A stretch of DNA of 7,831 bases from an uncultured Veillonella sp. (GTDB lineage: Bacteria; Bacillota; Negativicutes; Veillonellales; Veillonellaceae): positions 1 through 7,831 of the forward strand of contig NZ_CALJON010000050.1 in assembly GCF_937981445.1 (NCBI RefSeq). Reading direction: 5' to 3'. The notes beneath the pieces are model-generated. The model saw nothing but the letters and a program-made list of their open reading frames with translations, made no database searches and had not been told where the DNA came from. Each line of letters begins with the position of its first letter. Within the stretch, counting starts at the first letter, position 1. A program made the translations under genes and the position numbers. This document shows positions 7,145-7,831 of this stretch, one piece after another.

Positions 7145-7268
7145 AGTATTATATTTCTGCTGTATAGGTGAATAATACTGAATAACTAAACCAGTACTAT
7201 ATTTCTAAAATAGTACAACATTTCTAAACTAGTACTACACTTCTAAAATAGTACTGCATTGTCAGTAT
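7145..7268 (+). repeat. Degenerate 19-bp tandem repeats downstream of the MFS gene
   Basis: Three consecutive 19-bp units, at 7193-7211, 7212-7230 and 7231-7249, share the pattern AGTACWAYAYTTCTAAAMT. A decayed fourth unit is at 7250-7268 and a separate degenerate copy lies at 7145-7163. Each unit begins with the palindrome AGTACT or a variant. Neighbouring units can therefore pair as short hairpins, for example GTACTAT (7194-7200) with ATAGTAC (7210-7216). They lie in the 3' untranslated part of the MFS transcript, before its terminator. No function is recognised. Confidence 0.8.
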
Positions 7269-7288
7269 GTTAGTGAATCCAGAAGAAG

Positions 7289-7332
7289 GTCATAAAGAAT
7301 AGTCAAAAAGGCTATTCTTTATGGCTTTTTTT
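7289..7332 (+). terminator. Rho-independent terminator after the MFS gene
   Basis: A 16-bp stem joins 7289-7304 to 7310-7325 with two G-U pairs; its core is CATAAAGAATAG paired with CTATTCTTTATG. The loop is AAAAA and the stem is followed directly by seven T residues (7326-7332). An A-rich stretch before the left arm could also give partial termination on the other strand. It shields the MFS unit from the rRNA promoters downstream. Confidence 0.92.
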
Positions 7333-7451
7333 GTGGAAAATTGTAAGTTAGTTGATTTGTTAGGCGTACTTGGGGATATGAGAGTATAATGGTGTAATCA
7401 ACTACAGCTAGCGTATAAGGCTAAGTGCAAGCAAAGAAATAAGAATAGTAT

Positions 7452-7470
7452 AAAGGAGAAATATATGTAA
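7452..7470 (+). other. Ribosome binding site followed by ATG-TAA (start-stop)
   Basis: AAAGGAG (7452-7458) is followed six bases later by ATG (7465-7467) and immediately by TAA (7468-7470). The initiation signals look as good as those of the real genes in the window, but no peptide can follow. It may be the remnant of a lost gene, a chance match in purine-rich DNA, or a ribosome-holding element. No promoter is assured for it. Confidence 0.45.
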
Positions 7471-7530
7471 GCATAAGATAGGTATAAGATAAGTATAAGA
7501 GTAAGGGTAAGGGGAAGGGGAAGGGGAAGC
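7471..7530 (+). repeat. Compound tandem repeat: three 11-mers then five hexamers
   Basis: Three 11-bp units (7471-7481, 7482-7492, 7493-7503) follow the pattern GYATAAGATAR with decay at the end. They run into five hexamers from 7501 to 7530: GTAAGG twice, GGAAGG twice, then GGAAGC. The tract is almost all purine on the + strand apart from T residues in the first half. Such arrays can change length by slippage. It ends 45 bp upstream of the -35 of the distal rRNA promoter. Confidence 0.8.
7505..7526 (+). other. G-quadruplex motif upstream of the rRNA promoters
   Basis: Four G runs (7505-7507, 7511-7514, 7517-7520, 7523-7526) are separated by loops TAA, AA and AA. This satisfies the standard G3+ with 1-7 nt loops definition, with very short loops. 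A fifth run, GGGG, follows at 7536-7539. The motif is on the non-template strand for the rRNA operon. Folding is predicted only. Confidence 0.6.
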
Positions 7531-7546
7531 CTGTTGGGGCCTAACT

Positions 7547-7604
7547 AAAGAAATTTAAAAAAAGCAAAATAGGGGTTGACGAATAGTTTAGAATTAGATA
7601 TACT
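7547..7604 (+). promoter_or_regulatory. Distal rRNA promoter P1 with upstream A/T tract
   Basis: TTGACG (7576-7581), a 17-bp spacer and TATACT (7599-7604) form a strong sigma-A promoter. The stretch 7547-7570 is A-rich (runs of AAATTT and seven A) and fits an UP element for the RNA polymerase alpha subunits, as is common at rRNA promoters. The expected start is near G7611. Transcripts would carry about 220 nt or more of leader. Confidence 0.8.
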
Positions 7605-7615
7605 ATTCAAGTCGC

Positions 7616-7644
7616 CATTACTTAGGTCCAAAACGTAAGTAGTG
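7616..7644 (+). other. Possible hairpin in the P1 leader RNA
   Basis: CATTACTTA (7616-7624) can pair with TAAGTAGTG (7636-7644) through nine pairs including one G-U, leaving an 11-nt loop. It starts about 5 nt after the predicted P1 start, so it would be a 5'-end stem in P1 transcripts only. No T-tract follows; a role in RNA stability or antitermination is inference. Confidence 0.4.
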
Positions 7645-7690
7645 TGGTGAGGGTATGACCAGTCTTTTTGAAAGCTTTTAAGAAACTATG

Positions 7691-7743
7691 TTAAAAAAGT
7701 TTTTAAAAAGTGGTTGACATAATAAAAAGAACTTTGTTATAAT
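7691..7743 (+). promoter_or_regulatory. Proximal rRNA promoter P2 with upstream A/T tract
   Basis: TTGACA (7714-7719) and TATAAT (7738-7743) are both perfect consensus hexamers with an 18-bp spacer. The preceding 7691-7710 is almost pure A/T with phased A and T runs, a likely UP element. The expected start is near G7750. Tandem strong promoters of this kind are typical of rRNA operons, which the boxA-like element downstream supports. Confidence 0.88.
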
Positions 7744-7751
7744 AACAAAGT
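7731..7751 (+). repeat. Perfect palindrome covering the P2 -10 box
   Basis: ACTTTGTTAT (7731-7740) and ATAACAAAGT (7742-7751) are exact reverse complements around the single base A7741, which lies within the -10 hexamer 7738-7743. It spans from the spacer to about the predicted start site. Its position and symmetry resemble a repressor operator, or a DNA shape feature easing promoter melting. In RNA from P1 it would form a hairpin. Confidence 0.75.
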
Positions 7752-7831
7752 CGTCAGTGAGACATTGAAGTCGCTGGACATCAGATCTTTGAAAACTGAA
7801 CAATGTAAGGTAATCATTTCAAACGAAATGA
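7744..7831 (+). promoter_or_regulatory. rRNA operon leader with boxA-like antitermination element
   Basis: The RNA after P2 contains GATCTTTGAAAACTGAACA (7784-7802), closely matching the sequence found in Firmicutes rRNA leaders and spacers, where the CTTTGAAAA core acts as boxA for Nus-factor antitermination. A small stem, CAGTGA (7755-7760) with TCGCTG (7771-7776), precedes it. The window ends with TCATTTC (7814-7820), loop AAAC and GAAATGA (7825-7831), a perfect 7-bp hairpin that may be longer outside the window. No 16S rRNA sequence is inside the window; that gene is predicted just beyond the right edge. Confidence 0.78.

Larger units (their letters stand above)
7333..7546 (+). other. Non-coding spacer between terminator and rRNA promoters
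   Basis: No reading frame with a plausible start and length exists on either strand here. There is a TATAAT at 7385-7390 without a -35 at a suitable distance or an extended -10, so I do not call a promoter. From about 7430 to 7530 the + strand is strongly purine-rich and contains the start-stop motif and tandem repeats listed separately. No tRNA or known small RNA was recognised. Confidence 0.6.

Noticed and set aside
7145..7268. CRISPR array
   Set aside because: The 19-bp units are directly tandem with no spacers, and no cas gene is present.
7385..7390. TATAAT as a third rRNA promoter or sRNA promoter
   Set aside because: No -35 at 16-18 bp (AGGCGT there) and no TG extension; common in AT-rich DNA.

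Overview
The window looks like a chromosomal stretch of an AT-rich, diderm Firmicute of the class Negativicutes, most likely Veillonella or a close relative. This is inference from gene order, protein motifs, strong AGGAGG-type ribosome binding sites, frequent TTG starts and a Firmicutes-type rRNA leader; no database search was possible. Every supported gene is on the + strand.

Layout. Bases 1-401 hold the C-terminal end of a SpoIID/LytB-domain protein. Next come queA (498-1520) and tgt (1618-2727), two enzymes of queuosine tRNA modification. They are followed by yajC (2763-3044), a 5-formyltetrahydrofolate cyclo-ligase gene (3034-3606), secD (3637-4902) and secF (4899-5798). YajC, SecD and SecF are the accessory membrane complex of the Sec translocase. 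tgt has its own extended -10 promoter. The genes from tgt to secF are tightly packed (gaps of 35 and 30 bp, overlaps of 11 and 4 bp) and probably form one operon. It ends at a long inverted repeat with a T-rich tail (5826-5890). An MFS transporter gene follows, starting at a TTG at 5913 rather than at the upstream ATG at 5859.

Bases 7104-7831 have no convincing protein gene but plenty of structure: degenerate 19-bp tandem repeats (7145-7268), a strong intrinsic terminator (7289-7332), a start-stop motif (SD + ATG TAA, 7452-7470), a compound purine-rich tandem repeat with a canonical G-quadruplex motif (7471-7530), and two tandem sigma-A promoters with A/T-rich upstream tracts (-10 boxes at 7599 and 7738). 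The leader ends with a boxA-like element of the type found in Firmicutes rRNA operons. The window therefore appears to stop just before a 16S rRNA gene.

The coding part is conserved housekeeping DNA in a known neighbourhood, and I see no new multi-gene system. The most interesting material is non-coding. It includes a perfect 10-bp-arm palindrome centred on the -10 box of the proximal rRNA promoter, a G-quadruplex motif upstream of the distal one, an AAGTCG start-region motif shared by both promoters, and a terminator-like inverted repeat that encloses a -10 box.
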